Below the pieces are notes generated by a model that saw only the letters and a program-made list of their open reading frames with translations, was not told the DNA's origin and did not search any database. Below, piece after piece: positions 14,669 to 23,763 of a stretch of 25,275 bases of DNA. A program made the position numbers and the translations under genes. Within the stretch, counting starts at the first letter, position 1. Every line of letters begins with the position of its first letter. Source of the stretch: JANNRA01 sp031401035. Its GTDB lineage: Bacteria; Desulfobacterota; Binatia; HRBIN30; CADEER01. The stretch lies in contig JANNRA010000180.1 of assembly GCA_031401035.1 (NCBI GenBank), forward strand, positions 1 through 25,275, read 5' to 3'.

Positions 14669-17079
14669 GACGCCCCCATCTTCTTCAGGTGCTCGTCGAC
14701 CCGCGCGGCGAGCGTCTCCACCTCCTCGGTGAGCTTCGGCAGCGGCGTCGCGTAGCGCTCCGCCAGTTCGCGGATGCGACCCGTGAGCGTCTGCGAGACG
14801 CGGTCGAGTTCGGCCTGCACGGTCGCGGACAGGCGCGCCATCCACTTGTCGTCCACCACCACCGACTTGATCTCGGCCTCGGTGAGCGTGGGGTACTTCT
14901 CGTAGGCCAGCCGGTCGAGCGCGGCCTCCTGCTCCTTCACAGCGCGCTTCAGCGCGGCTTCGCTCTCGGTGAGTTCCAGCCAGCGCTCGAGCACGGCGCG
15001 TTCGTCCTGGGCGTCCTCGTCGGCCTTGATCTCCTTGAGGCGCGCGTTGACCTCGGCCCTGGCGATCCGGTCGAGCGCGCCCAGGTACCCTTCCTCGCCG
15101 CCGTGTTCCTCTTCCAGCTCACTGATAGCTGCGGTGGCGGCGTCGAGCTCGACCTGGCTGGCATCGAGCGCCGCCTGCTCCGCGGCGAAGTAGCGCGCGA
15201 CGATGAGCGCCTTGGGGACGAGGTCGCAAGCCCAGCCCTTGTCCTTGCGCTTGCCCTTCTTGTCGGTCTCGATGATGCGCGCCGGCAGCGCGACCCAGCC
15301 GTCGGCGGCGATGAGGTAGCAGTCGTCCTGCATCGTCGCGGCCCAGTAATCCATGAGGTGCTGGTAGACGTCGTAGGCGTCGAGCAGCGGCGCCTGGCGG
15401 AAGGCGGCGAGCAAGTCCTCGGCGATGGACTCGATCAGCACCTTAGGGTGGCCGTCCTTGTCGAAGCCGGCGAGGCCCGCGGTCGTGGTCGTGCGCCAGT
15501 CGGCGAAGATGCCGGTCGTCTTCTGCTGGAAAGCTGCGAACTCGGCGTGATGGAAGATGGCGGCCTTGACCTCGCACAACTCCAGCCCCAGGCGCGCGTA
15601 ACCGGGGCGTCCGGCGGAGTCGAAGAGGACGCCGCGCACCCCGGGGAGCACCGTCCAGTAGGCGCCGAGCGCATCGAGATCGCGCTCCGGGATGCCGCCG
15701 CGCAGATGACCGTCGATGTCCTGCAGGTCTTCGGGCTCGGTACTGTCGACGAAGCGCGGCAGGTTGAGGTTGAAGTCGTTCTTCGCGGCGGCGATCTCGT
15801 CCAGCGGCACCATGCGCGCGTAGCGCGGCACGTCGGCCTGCCTGGTGAAGGTGTCGACGATGCGGTGGATGTCCTGCTCGCGCAGGCGGTTCTTGTTGCC
15901 GTCCTTGATGAAGCCCTTCGAGGCGTCGATCATGAACACGCCCTTGCGGCCGGCGGCGTTCTCCTTGTCGAGCAGGACGATGCAAGCGGGGATGCCGGTG
16001 CCGTAGAAGAGGTTGGCGGGCAGGCCGATGATGCCCTTGAGATAGCCGGAGCGGACCAGTTGCCGGCGGATCGTCGCCTCGGCGTTGCCGCGGAAGAGCA
16101 CGCCGTGCGGCAGGATGCAGGCGGCTTTGCCGGCCCCCTTCATCGAGCGGACGATGTGCAGCAGGTAGGCGTAGTCGCCCTGCTTGGCGGGCGGCTCGCC
16201 CCAGGCGAAGCGCTGGAACGGGTCGTTCGACGGCGTCAGGCCGGTGCTCCAGGTCTTGTCGGAGAACGGCGGGTTGGCGACGACGTAGTCGTAGGCGCGC
16301 AGTTGTTCGCCGTCCTTGAACTTCGGCGCCGCCAGGGTGTTGCCGGAAACGATGTTGGCCGTCGGGAAGTCGTGCAGGATCATGTTCATGCGCGCCAGGC
16401 CCGCCGTGGTCACGTCCTTCTCCTGCCCTTCGAGCGTGATGTGCTTGCCGGCCTGGGCCGCCACCTTCAGCAACAGCGAGCCCGAGCCGCAGGTCGGGTC
16501 GTAGGCGGTGGTGGAGGCCTTCGTGTTGTTCGGTGCGATGCCGATCACCCTGGCGATGACGCGGCTGACCTCGGCGGGGGTGTAGAACTGGCCCTTGCTC
16601 TTGCCACTCTCGGTGGCGAAGTGCCGCATCAGGTATTCGTAGGCGTCGCCGAGGATGTCGTCGTGGTCGGCGCGGTTCTGCGAGAAGTCGAGCTCCGGCT
16701 TCTGGAAGATGCCGATCAGGTTGGTCAGCCGGTCGACCATCGCCTGACCCTCGCCCAGCTTGTTGGGGTCGTTGAAGTCGGGGAAATCGCTGCGCGCCAG
16801 CCGCGCGTTGGCGTCGATCAGCGGCTGGATGATCTGCGTGTTGATCTTGTCGCCGACGTCGCTCTTGCCCTTCAGGGCGATCATGTCCTTGAAGCTGGCG
16901 CCCGTCGGGATCGTCACCGGCGGCGCGAAGTCGCTGCTGCTCCCGTACTTGTCGGTGATGTACTTGATGAACAGCATGAACAGGACGTAGTCCTTGTACT
17001 GGCTGGCATCCATGCCCCCGCGCAGCTCGTCGCACGAGGCCCAGATCGAGGAGTAGAGATCGGATTTCTTGATGGCCAT
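14659..17079 (-). CDS. hsdM: HsdM, type I N6-adenine DNA methyltransferase subunit
   Basis: The protein has 806 residues. An HsdM N-terminal helical domain (YKDYVLFMLFIKYITDKYG) precedes the methyltransferase fold, with the SAM-binding motif DPTCGSGS at 194-201 and the catalytic NPPF at 269-272, typical of N6-adenine methylation. From about residue 480 there is a long extension. It ends in a charged, probably coiled-coil region (ISELEEEHGGEEGYLGALDRI through LTEEVETLAARVDEHLKKM), which is longer than in classic EcoKI-type HsdM but seen in other HsdM lineages. It is the first gene of the minus-strand hsd operon and overlaps hsdS by 10 bp. Confidence 0.94.
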   Translation of the reverse strand: MAIKKSDLYSSIWASCDELRGGMDASQYKDYVLFMLFIKYITDKYGSSSDFAPPVTIPTGASFKDMIALKGKSDVGDKINTQIIQPLIDANARLARSDFPDFNDPNKLGEGQAMVDRLTNLIGIFQKPELDFSQNRADHDDILGDAYEYLMRHFATESGKSKGQFYTPAEVSRVIARVIGIAPNNTKASTTAYDPTCGSGSLLLKVAAQAGKHITLEGQEKDVTTAGLARMNMILHDFPTANIVSGNTLAAPKFKDGEQLRAYDYVVANPPFSDKTWSTGLTPSNDPFQRFAWGEPPAKQGDYAYLLHIVRSMKGAGKAACILPHGVLFRGNAEATIRRQLVRSGYLKGIIGLPANLFYGTGIPACIVLLDKENAAGRKGVFMIDASKGFIKDGNKNRLREQDIHRIVDTFTRQADVPRYARMVPLDEIAAAKNDFNLNLPRFVDSTEPEDLQDIDGHLRGGIPERDLDALGAYWTVLPGVRGVLFDSAGRPGYARLGLELCEVKAAIFHHAEFAAFQQKTTGIFADWRTTTTAGLAGFDKDGHPKVLIESIAEDLLAAFRQAPLLDAYDVYQHLMDYWAATMQDDCYLIAADGWVALPARIIETDKKGKRKDKGWACDLVPKALIVARYFAAEQAALDASQVELDAATAAISELEEEHGGEEGYLGALDRIARAEVNARLKEIKADEDAQDERAVLERWLELTESEAALKRAVKEQEAALDRLAYEKYPTLTEAEIKSVVVDDKWMARLSATVQAELDRVSQTLTGRIRELAERYATPLPKLTEEVETLAARVDEHLKKMGASWK

Positions 17080-17191
17080 GGGTTGCTAGCTCACTGCCCT
17101 ACTTTGGGTCCGAGTGCAGGTGGTCGGGCGACAGCTGGTCACCTGGCATCTCGGCGCTTGGCTATGTTGTCGCCGTCTAGCGAGTGGGCAA

Positions 17192-17206
17192 TGAGCCGCC
17201 GGCTCA
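17192..17206. promoter_or_regulatory. Perfect palindrome upstream of hsdM, possible operator
   Basis: TGAGCCG-C-CGGCTCA is a perfect 7-1-7 inverted repeat 113 bp before the hsdM start, in the only sizeable gap upstream of the restriction operon. A second imperfect pair, CAGGTG (17117-17122) with CACCTG (17140-17145), lies closer to the gene. Either could bind a regulator. There is no direct evidence, and no clear -10/-35 boxes are seen. Confidence 0.3.
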
Positions 17207-17232
17207 CGGCGTTTCGCGATGCGCCGTACCAG

Positions 17233-17267
17233 TGAGGCCGGCCGGCTTCATTGCCGTGCCGGCCTCA
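17233..17267 (-). terminator. Strong hairpin at the end of the HipA-like gene
   Basis: TGAGGCCGGC (17233-17242) pairs perfectly with GCCGGCCTCA (17258-17267), and inside it CGGC pairs with GCCG, giving about 14 bp with one bulge. The stem begins in the stop codon of the upstream gene. There is no T-run, so it may act as an mRNA 3' end or an attenuator before hsdM rather than as a classic terminator. Confidence 0.45.
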
Positions 17268-18044
17268 TCGATACTTCGCGGCGAAGCTGTCGGCGAAACG
17301 GCGGATCTCCTTCAGCCTGGGACCGATCGGCCACAGCTCGTTGATTTCGACACCCTGGGGCTTCGCGAGAGCATCGGCGAGGTCGTCGTTGGAGAGTTGG
17401 CTCACGCGACGACAGACCTCGATCGTAAGCTCTCGCCCCGCACGAGAGGCTGCCCCGTCGCGCCTGTTCCACCACCGCGTCTCGGTTACATCTGTCGGGC
17501 CCGACGAGAACATCTGCTCCGAGTCGATAATGACGAACTCGTGTGAGGTGGTAAGTAACCGATCTGGGGGTTCGTTTCCGCCGAATAGCGCTGCAGCAAT
17601 CTCGCTCCGCGGCCAGTCCAGAATGCGGGACACCTTGCATCCCTTCAGCTCATCCACATCGTCGATCGAACGCCAATTGCACGAAGCCAACGGACAGTCC
17701 CGCGAGCACGACGTACGTCCGTGCTCGGCCAGGAACCAGTGAGCCGCATGAACCCTGGCATCAGGAACACCGAGAAGGTCGGCGGACCGGTCGTCGAGAA
17801 CGACGAGCGTGGAGCTCTGACAGGACCACCCCATCCTTTGCGCGATGCGCGCGAACACGATTTCCCGATAAGCGTAGAAGTCCCCGGTGAGCTTGGTGAG
17901 CCAGGTGCGGCCTGCGGAATCTGTCCCTGTCCAGAACGTATACGATGGGAACGAGGGTGTTTTGTACGGTTCCCACCTCCAGCCTGTGGAGTCCAGGGTG
18001 GCGGGAAGCTCTTCGATAGACGGGAAGGGCATGATCGGTGCCAC
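17265..18044 (-). CDS. HipA-like kinase-fold protein, possibly degenerate
   Basis: The open frame gives 259 residues from a GTG at 18044; an ATG at 18032 is an equally good start (255 residues). The N-terminal part (GRTWLTKLTGDFYAYREIVFARIAQRMGW) resembles the nucleotide-binding half of HipA_2-type proteins. The block SHEFVIIDSEQMFSSGP resembles their Asp-containing metal-binding segment. The usual catalytic D-x-H-x-x-N stretch is not evident, so it may be inactive or only distantly related. It is Cys-rich in the middle (SCSRDCPLASCNW). Base composition is less GC-rich than in the flanking genes, which suggests transfer with the restriction island. Its role is unknown; a toxin-type or defence role is inferred from place only. 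Confidence 0.55.
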   Translation of the reverse strand: MAPIMPFPSIEELPATLDSTGWRWEPYKTPSFPSYTFWTGTDSAGRTWLTKLTGDFYAYREIVFARIAQRMGWSCQSSTLVVLDDRSADLLGVPDARVHAAHWFLAEHGRTSCSRDCPLASCNWRSIDDVDELKGCKVSRILDWPRSEIAAALFGGNEPPDRLLTTSHEFVIIDSEQMFSSGPTDVTETRWWNRRDGAASRAGRELTIEVCRRVSQLSNDDLADALAKPQGVEINELWPIGPRLKEIRRFADSFAAKYR

Positions 18045-18103
18045 AGGCTAACGCGGCTACACCGGAAAGATTGGGCGCGCCGCCCTGATTAGCCCGCGCC
18101 ACA

Positions 18104-18703
18104 TCACAATGAAGACCAAAGCATTTCGTGCTTTGCTTCCTCGTACTGTTGGATGGCATTCCCGCAGGCATCGAGGAACGCTGCGACCTTCTGCATGGTC
18201 TGCCCAAACTCGGGCAGTGCAAGGCGCCACTCAGAGCGATGGTGCAACTCACCCTTGGTGTCGATGGGGTACCGGAACGCCATGCTCGACCTGTCCTTCG
18301 CATCAAACTCCCTGAGCACCGCTTCGACGGAGTTCAACTCGCCTCGATCTTGCCCCTCGAAGATTTCCGCGATCAGCATGCGCAGTGGCTGCCAGGTACT
18401 CATCAGGTCGTGTTTTTTCGGAAGCACACAGTCGCGACCCAAGAGACGAGAGGCCAAGACGAGCAGGTGCTTGAGCCTCACTTCGAGGTAGTGCCGCGAC
18501 ACGAATACGATCGGGTAGACGAGTTTGTCCTGCTCCGTCCCTCGATTGAGCACCTGGTCAAGGAGGATCTCGAACGCGCGCCGATAGCCTTCGGTAAACC
18601 CGTACCACTGGTCCGGCGACCAGCCGACGCACGCGAGGTTCCACCCACCGTCGTCGAAAAGCACATCGCCCGGTACGGGCCATGGGAAGTCGAACTCGGA
18701 CAT
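18104..18703 (-). CDS. Hypothetical helical protein, HEPN-like features, next to the hsd island
   Basis: I do not recognise this gene firmly. I start at the ATG at 18703 (199 residues), which has GGGAC just upstream. An in-frame TTG at 18721 would add six residues. The middle segment VSRHYLEVRLKHLLVLASRLLG...KKHDLMSTWQPL resembles helical proteins of the HEPN type, where conserved Arg and His lie in long helices, but a clear R-x4-6-H motif cannot be assigned. It precedes the HipA-like gene by about 60 bp in the same direction and shares its lower GC. The two may form a unit. No signal peptide or membrane segment is seen. Confidence 0.55.
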   Translation of the reverse strand: MSEFDFPWPVPGDVLFDDGGWNLACVGWSPDQWYGFTEGYRRAFEILLDQVLNRGTEQDKLVYPIVFVSRHYLEVRLKHLLVLASRLLGRDCVLPKKHDLMSTWQPLRMLIAEIFEGQDRGELNSVEAVLREFDAKDRSSMAFRYPIDTKGELHHRSEWRLALPEFGQTMQKVAAFLDACGNAIQQYEEAKHEMLWSSL

Positions 18704-18846
18704 CTGGTCCCAGCCGCCCAACTACAGCTTATAACGGATCTTGTGACCCGCGCCTGGAGTTGGCGGGATGACAGAATTCGGCACGGTGCGACGATAGCGC
18801 TGGAGCGTGAGCCGGTTCAATGACTTCCGCGCACCCGGCACACCCC

Positions 18847-20757
18847 TCAGCTGTGCAGCAGCAGGTGGCAGTCAGGCGGCAGCTGTCGCACCAGGCCGTT
18901 GATGACGTGGCCGCGCAGCAGGTGGTAGATGGCGCCGCGGCGGCTGACGCCCATCATCACCGTGTCGACCCCGAGCACCTCGGCGGCGCGGGCGATGCCC
19001 TCGGCGGCGCTGTAGGAAATGGTCCACACCGGCAACAGCGTCGCGCCCTCGCCCTGCGCGACGCGGGCCGCGAACAGCAGCGTGTTGCGTCCCTCCTGAT
19101 CCGGCTCGGTGGCGGCGCCGCCGACGAACAGTCCGGGGCGCTCCTCGACGTAGACCGCATAGACAGTCGTGCCGCCACGGCCGCGCTCGCGGCGGATCGC
19201 CTCGTTCACCAACATCGCGTTCGGACCGCGCAGCGCCACCAGAGTGGTCGAGGGGTAGAGTTGCCTGAGCTGAGCGGCGTCGCGCAGGCTGATCAGCTCC
19301 GGCACCTCCTCGGTCACCTCGTGCGCTTCGACGATGCGCTCGGCGGCGCGCCGGCTGACGAACGGCAGCCGGTAGAAGATGTCCTGGAAACGCTTCTGCT
19401 GCGCGCCGATGGCGATCACCATGCCCAGCGCGGTGAGGCCGCCGCCGAACATCGTCGCGACCGGCTTGGTGACCAGGTTCACGCACCACGACACCAGCAC
19501 CATGGCGGTGGTGAAGAAGCCGACCCAGACGGAGGTCCCGCGCAGGCCCTCGCGCCAGCGTACGACGTCGACGCCGAGCGAACTCAGCGCGAAGGCGCCG
19601 AGCAGGCCGAAGGCGTACATCTCGCCGAGCAGTCGCAGATCGCCGGCGGTGTACAGGACGACCAGGATCGGTACCACGGTCGCGATCAGGATCGCCCAGT
19701 GCGGCGTGCCGAAGCGGCGGTTGCGCGCGGTGATGAAGGTCGGGAAGAAGCCCTGCCGGGCGAGCGCCAGGAAGACGTGGTAGCCGCCGATGATGGCGGT
19801 GTTGGCGGCGAAGAGCAGCAGCGTCGAGGCGGTGAGCACCACCGCCACCTTGAGCGGCACGCCGCCCCACTGCCGACCGAGCTCGGAGATGAAGCGCTCG
19901 GATTCGTGCGCCTTGACCGCCTCGGGCAACAGGGCCACCGAGAACAGGGTCAGGATCGGCGCCGTGACGAGGATCGACGCGATGACCAGCAGCATGCCGC
20001 GCCCGGCCGAGCGCTTGAGCGGCTCGCGCATCGCCGGGCTGAGCTGACTGATGCTCTCGAGGCCGGAGAAGGCGAGCCAGGCGCCGGCGAAGCCGACCAG
20101 AAACGTCGCCGGCGTCAGGGTCGAACCGAGCGTCAGAGTATGGGCGATCTTCGCGAACTCCGGCGGCCCGATGTTCCACCAGGTCACGCCGACGACGACG
20201 AGATTGATGAACAGCGCGCAGACCGCCATGAACAGCGAGATGATGGCGCTTTCGCGGATGCCGATCAGGTTGATCGCCGCCAGCAGCACCAGCGCGGTGA
20301 CACTGAGCGCGATGATGTGCGCGTCGAACCCGGGCACGATGCTGGCGAGGTAGTTCATCCCCGACACCGACGAGATGGCGGAGGTGAGAAAGTAGTCGAC
20401 GGTGATCAGCATGCCGCCGAAGCAGCCCCAGCGCGGATTGAACGCCTTGGTGGCAACGCTGACGACGCCGCCGCCCTCGGGATGCCGCCAGCAGATCTCG
20501 ACGTACTTGCTGGCGAGCAGCAGGAACCCGAACGTCGTGCCGATGACGAACAGCGGTGCCGCGGCGCCGACCTGGCCGTAGAGGATGCCCGGGACGTAGT
20601 ACACGGACGTGCCGATGTCGCAGAAGACGACCGCCCAGATGAGCAGCGGCGAGAGCTGCTTGGGCTGTGGCTCGCGCGCGCCCTGAGGCACAGGCGTTGA
20701 ACGCGCGGCGACAGCGGGCAGCGGCGGGGAGGCGGTAGAGGCCCCGGCGGTTGTCAT
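18847..20757 (-). CDS. APC-family transporter with C-terminal UspA-like domain
   Basis: The 636-residue protein begins with a Pro/Ala-rich tail of about 35 residues. About 12 membrane segments follow, opening with LLIWAVVFCDIGTSVYYVPGIL, typical of the APC superfamily. From about residue 490 a soluble domain follows (STTLVALRGPNAMLVNEAI, TVYAVYVEERPG, IARAAEVLGVDTVMMGVSRRGAIYHLLRGHVINGLV). It has the G-x2-R-x9-G-like pattern of universal stress proteins, so it may bind ATP or cyclic nucleotides and gate transport. The substrate (amino acid, K+ or polyamine) is not evident. It is a single gene with about 150 bp to the P-type ATPase gene, also on the minus strand. Confidence 0.88.
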   Translation of the reverse strand: MTTAGASTASPPLPAVAARSTPVPQGAREPQPKQLSPLLIWAVVFCDIGTSVYYVPGILYGQVGAAAPLFVIGTTFGFLLLASKYVEICWRHPEGGGVVSVATKAFNPRWGCFGGMLITVDYFLTSAISSVSGMNYLASIVPGFDAHIIALSVTALVLLAAINLIGIRESAIISLFMAVCALFINLVVVGVTWWNIGPPEFAKIAHTLTLGSTLTPATFLVGFAGAWLAFSGLESISQLSPAMREPLKRSAGRGMLLVIASILVTAPILTLFSVALLPEAVKAHESERFISELGRQWGGVPLKVAVVLTASTLLLFAANTAIIGGYHVFLALARQGFFPTFITARNRRFGTPHWAILIATVVPILVVLYTAGDLRLLGEMYAFGLLGAFALSSLGVDVVRWREGLRGTSVWVGFFTTAMVLVSWCVNLVTKPVATMFGGGLTALGMVIAIGAQQKRFQDIFYRLPFVSRRAAERIVEAHEVTEEVPELISLRDAAQLRQLYPSTTLVALRGPNAMLVNEAIRRERGRGGTTVYAVYVEERPGLFVGGAATEPDQEGRNTLLFAARVAQGEGATLLPVWTISYSAAEGIARAAEVLGVDTVMMGVSRRGAIYHLLRGHVINGLVRQLPPDCHLLLHS

Positions 20758-20907
20758 CAGTGCCGGCGGAGCATCCCTCAGCGTCGCCGGACGGTCAATC
20801 CCACCCGTACCCAGTCATTATCAGGCGGCTCTGCGGCGCGATCTCGAGCGGCGCGGGAGAGATGGCACCTGACCCACGTTGGGAAGACTGGCGGCGCCCA
20901 CCCAGCG

Positions 20908-23649
20908 CTAATGGGGGGCGCCGAGGCGCTTCTCGATCGCGATGACCGGCAGGATGACGGCGCCGGCGGCGACGGCGACGAGCAGGTCACGGACACCCAG
21001 CGGCGCGGTGCCGAACACCGCCTGCATGAACGGCGCATAGACGAAGAGCGCCTGCAGCAGCAGCAGGGAGCCGATGCCGACGAAGACGGCGGGGTTGCTG
21101 AACAGGCCGATGTTGAGCAGCGAATCGCGCAGCGAGCGGCAGTTGAGCAGGTAGAAGATCTGGAAGGCGATGACGGTGCAGACCGCCATGGTCTGCGCCT
21201 CGCGCAGCGCCAGCTGCGGCGCGCCGCCGGCGGCGATCTCGCGCGCGTGCTCCCACAGGAAGACGCCGATGGCGCCGGCGGTCATCAGCGCGGCGGCGAC
21301 GATTGTCCGCACGATGACGAAGCGACTCAGCACCGGCGCCTGCGGATCGCGCGGCGGCCGCCGCATGGTGTCCGGCTCGCGCGCCTCGAAGGCGAGCGGT
21401 AACGCCAGCGTCACGGCGCCGACGAGGTTGATCCACAGGAGCTGGGTCGGCGCCATCGGCAGCAGGAGCTGGCCGGTGACGGCGTCGAACGGGAAGAAAA
21501 AGACGGCGCACATCAGGATGCCGGCGAGGCCGAGGTTGGTCGGCAGCACGAAGGCCAGTGACTTGATCAGGTTGTCGTACACGCGCCGCCCCTCTTCGAC
21601 GGCGGCGGCGATGCTGGCGAAGTTGTCGTCGGCGAGGACGATGTCGGCGGCTTCCTTCGACACCGCGGAGCCGGTGATACCCATGGCGATGCCGATGTTG
21701 GACTGCTTCAGCGCCGGCGCATCGTTGACGCCGTCGCCGGTCATGGCCACGATATGCCCGTCGGCCTGCAGCGCCTTGACCAAGCGCAACTTGTGCTCGG
21801 GCGCGACGCGGGCGAAGACGTTGGTGCTCGCCGCCGCGGCGCGCATGCCGTCGTCGTCGAGGCCCTCGAGGTCGCGCCCGCTGAGGGCCTTCTGGTCGGT
21901 CACCAGTCCGAGCTGCTGGCCGATGGCGCGGGCGGTGGCGGCATGGTCGCCGGTGATCATCTTCACCGTGATGCCGGCGGCGTGGCAGCGCTGCACGGCC
22001 TCGATCGCCTCCGGCCGCGGCGGGTCGATCATCCCCACCAGGCCGAGCAGGCGCAGCGCGGTGACATCGGCGAGCTGCACCTCGCCGTGCGGCGCCGACC
22101 AGTCGCGCGATGCGACGGCGAGCACGCGCATGCCGGCCGTCGCCAGGCGCTCGACCTCGGCCAGCAGCAGAGCCTCGTCGATGCCGACCGCACGACGCGC
22201 CAGCACCTCGGGAGCGCCCTTGGCGAGCAGCTGCGCGCCGCCGCCCGGGCGGTCGTGCAGGGTGGCCATGAACTGGTTCTCGGATTCGAACGGAATCGCG
22301 TCACGGCGCGGCCACTCGCGCCGCAGTGCCTCGACGCCGAGACCCGCCTTCTCCGCCGCCACCACCAGCGCCGCCTCGGTCGGATCACCGGCAATGTGCC
22401 ACGCCCCATCCGCCTGGTGCAGGCTGGCATCGCTGCACAGCGCCGCGGCGCGCAGCAGCTCCGCCACCGCGGCGGGCGGCGCCGCCAGCGTCTCGGTGCC
22501 GCGCCGGAAGGCGCCCTGCGGGGCGTAGCCGACGCCGCCGATCTCGACCGCGCCACTCGGCGTCCACACCGCCACCGCCGTCATCTCGTTGCGCGTCAGC
22601 GTGCCGGTCTTGTCGGAACAGATGACGCTGGTGCTGCCCAGCGTCTCCGCCGCCGGCAGCTTGCGGATGATGGCGCGACGCCCCGCCATGCGCTGCACGC
22701 CGATGGCCAGCGCTATGGTGACGATCGCCGGCAGCCCCTCGGGGATGGCACCGACGGCCAGGGCGATGGCGAAGATCGCCATCTCGCGCAGCGCGTCGAA
22801 GAGCGGGATGCCCTGGCCGATCAGGCGCACGGCGCCGACGGCGAAGATCACCGCGGTGAGGACGAGAATACCGATGGTGATGTAGCTGGCGATCGTCGCC
22901 AGCGCCCGCGTCAGCGGCGTGGCGAGACTCGCCGCCTCCTTGAGCAGCGTCGAGATGCGCCCCAGCTCGCTGCGCTGGCCGGTGGCGACGACGACCGCCG
23001 TGCCGGTACCATAGGTGACCAGCGTGCCGCCGAAGACCAGCGACGTACGGTCGCCGAGAGCGGCGTCGCCGGCGACCGGCGCCAGGGTCTTCTGCACCGG
23101 CACCGACTCCCCGGTCAGCGCCGCCTCCTCGACCTGCAGGTTCTTCACCGCCACCAGGCGCCCGTCCGCCGGCACGCGATCGCCCGACGCCAGCATGACC
23201 AGATCGCCCGGCACCAGCTCCGCCACCGGCACGGTCTGCTGGCGCCCGTCGCGCAGCACCATCGCCTGCTCGGGCACCATGCTGCTCAACGCCTCGATCG
23301 CCCGCCCGGCGCGGAACTCCTGCACGAAGCCGATCAGCGTGTTCAGCACCACCACGGCGAGCACCACCGCGCCGTCGGTGACCTTGCCGAGGCCGATGGC
23401 CAGCCCCGCCGACCCCAGCAACACCCACACCAGCGGACTGTTGATCTGCCGCCAGAGCAGGAGCAGCGGCCCGTCGCCGCCCTGGCGCGGCAGAACGTTG
23501 GGCCCGTGCGCGGCCAGGCGCTGGGTCGCCTCCTCGCCGCTCAGACCGGCCAGGGTCGCGTCGGCGAGTTCGAGGGCGCGCGCGGCGGGCAGCGCGTGCC
23601 AGGGCGGGGTCGCCTCGCGGCGGTCGGGGGTCTGCATGCGAGCGTTCAT
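20908..23649 (-). CDS. P2-type cation-transporting ATPase
   Basis: The protein has 913 residues from the ATG at 23649 (an ATG at 23637 is also in frame). Cation ATPase N-terminal domain, then the actuator motif LTGES at 178-182, the membrane motif PEGLP at 303-307, the phosphorylated Asp346 in CSDKTGTLT, and the hinge MTGDGVNDAPALK. The C-terminal membrane block includes LWINLVGAVTLALPLAFE, which differs from the Asp-bearing NLVTDGLPA of Ca2+ pumps. The ion (Ca2+, Na+, K+ or H+) is therefore open. The open frame runs far upstream, antisense through the dehydrogenase gene; this is a high-GC artefact. The gene is divergent from the dehydrogenase. Confidence 0.93.
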   Translation of the reverse strand: MNARMQTPDRREATPPWHALPAARALELADATLAGLSGEEATQRLAAHGPNVLPRQGGDGPLLLLWRQINSPLVWVLLGSAGLAIGLGKVTDGAVVLAVVVLNTLIGFVQEFRAGRAIEALSSMVPEQAMVLRDGRQQTVPVAELVPGDLVMLASGDRVPADGRLVAVKNLQVEEAALTGESVPVQKTLAPVAGDAALGDRTSLVFGGTLVTYGTGTAVVVATGQRSELGRISTLLKEAASLATPLTRALATIASYITIGILVLTAVIFAVGAVRLIGQGIPLFDALREMAIFAIALAVGAIPEGLPAIVTIALAIGVQRMAGRRAIIRKLPAAETLGSTSVICSDKTGTLTRNEMTAVAVWTPSGAVEIGGVGYAPQGAFRRGTETLAAPPAAVAELLRAAALCSDASLHQADGAWHIAGDPTEAALVVAAEKAGLGVEALRREWPRRDAIPFESENQFMATLHDRPGGGAQLLAKGAPEVLARRAVGIDEALLLAEVERLATAGMRVLAVASRDWSAPHGEVQLADVTALRLLGLVGMIDPPRPEAIEAVQRCHAAGITVKMITGDHAATARAIGQQLGLVTDQKALSGRDLEGLDDDGMRAAAASTNVFARVAPEHKLRLVKALQADGHIVAMTGDGVNDAPALKQSNIGIAMGITGSAVSKEAADIVLADDNFASIAAAVEEGRRVYDNLIKSLAFVLPTNLGLAGILMCAVFFFPFDAVTGQLLLPMAPTQLLWINLVGAVTLALPLAFEAREPDTMRRPPRDPQAPVLSRFVIVRTIVAAALMTAGAIGVFLWEHAREIAAGGAPQLALREAQTMAVCTVIAFQIFYLLNCRSLRDSLLNIGLFSNPAVFVGIGSLLLLQALFVYAPFMQAVFGTAPLGVRDLLVAVAAGAVILPVIAIEKRLGAPH

Positions 23650-23763
23650 ATCGCGTTCATCTAGGTGGCGCCCATCCATCGTACAAATAGGTAATCCGAT
23701 GCTGCCGGTTCGGCATTCCGATCGGGCTCCCCTGCCGGGTGGGCGATGGTGTATCGTCGTTGC
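23650..23763. promoter_or_regulatory. Divergent intergenic region of the P-type ATPase and dehydrogenase genes
   Basis: This 114-bp gap must carry both promoters. It holds a local AT-richer patch (TACAAATAGGTAAT, 23681-23694) and a short hairpin TGCCG-GTT-CGGCA (23703-23715) inside a larger imperfect repeat with CCGAT on both sides. TACAAA could be part of a -10 element, but I cannot define the boxes. Confidence 0.35.

Noticed and set aside
14689..17235. A long plus-strand open frame of 848 codons
   Set aside because: It is the antisense shadow of hsdM; the methyltransferase motifs on the minus strand are decisive.
23703..23715. Hairpin with GTT loop upstream of the dehydrogenase gene as a third SECIS
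   Set aside because: It lies outside any coding frame and follows no UGA in a gene; the match to the loop is chance.
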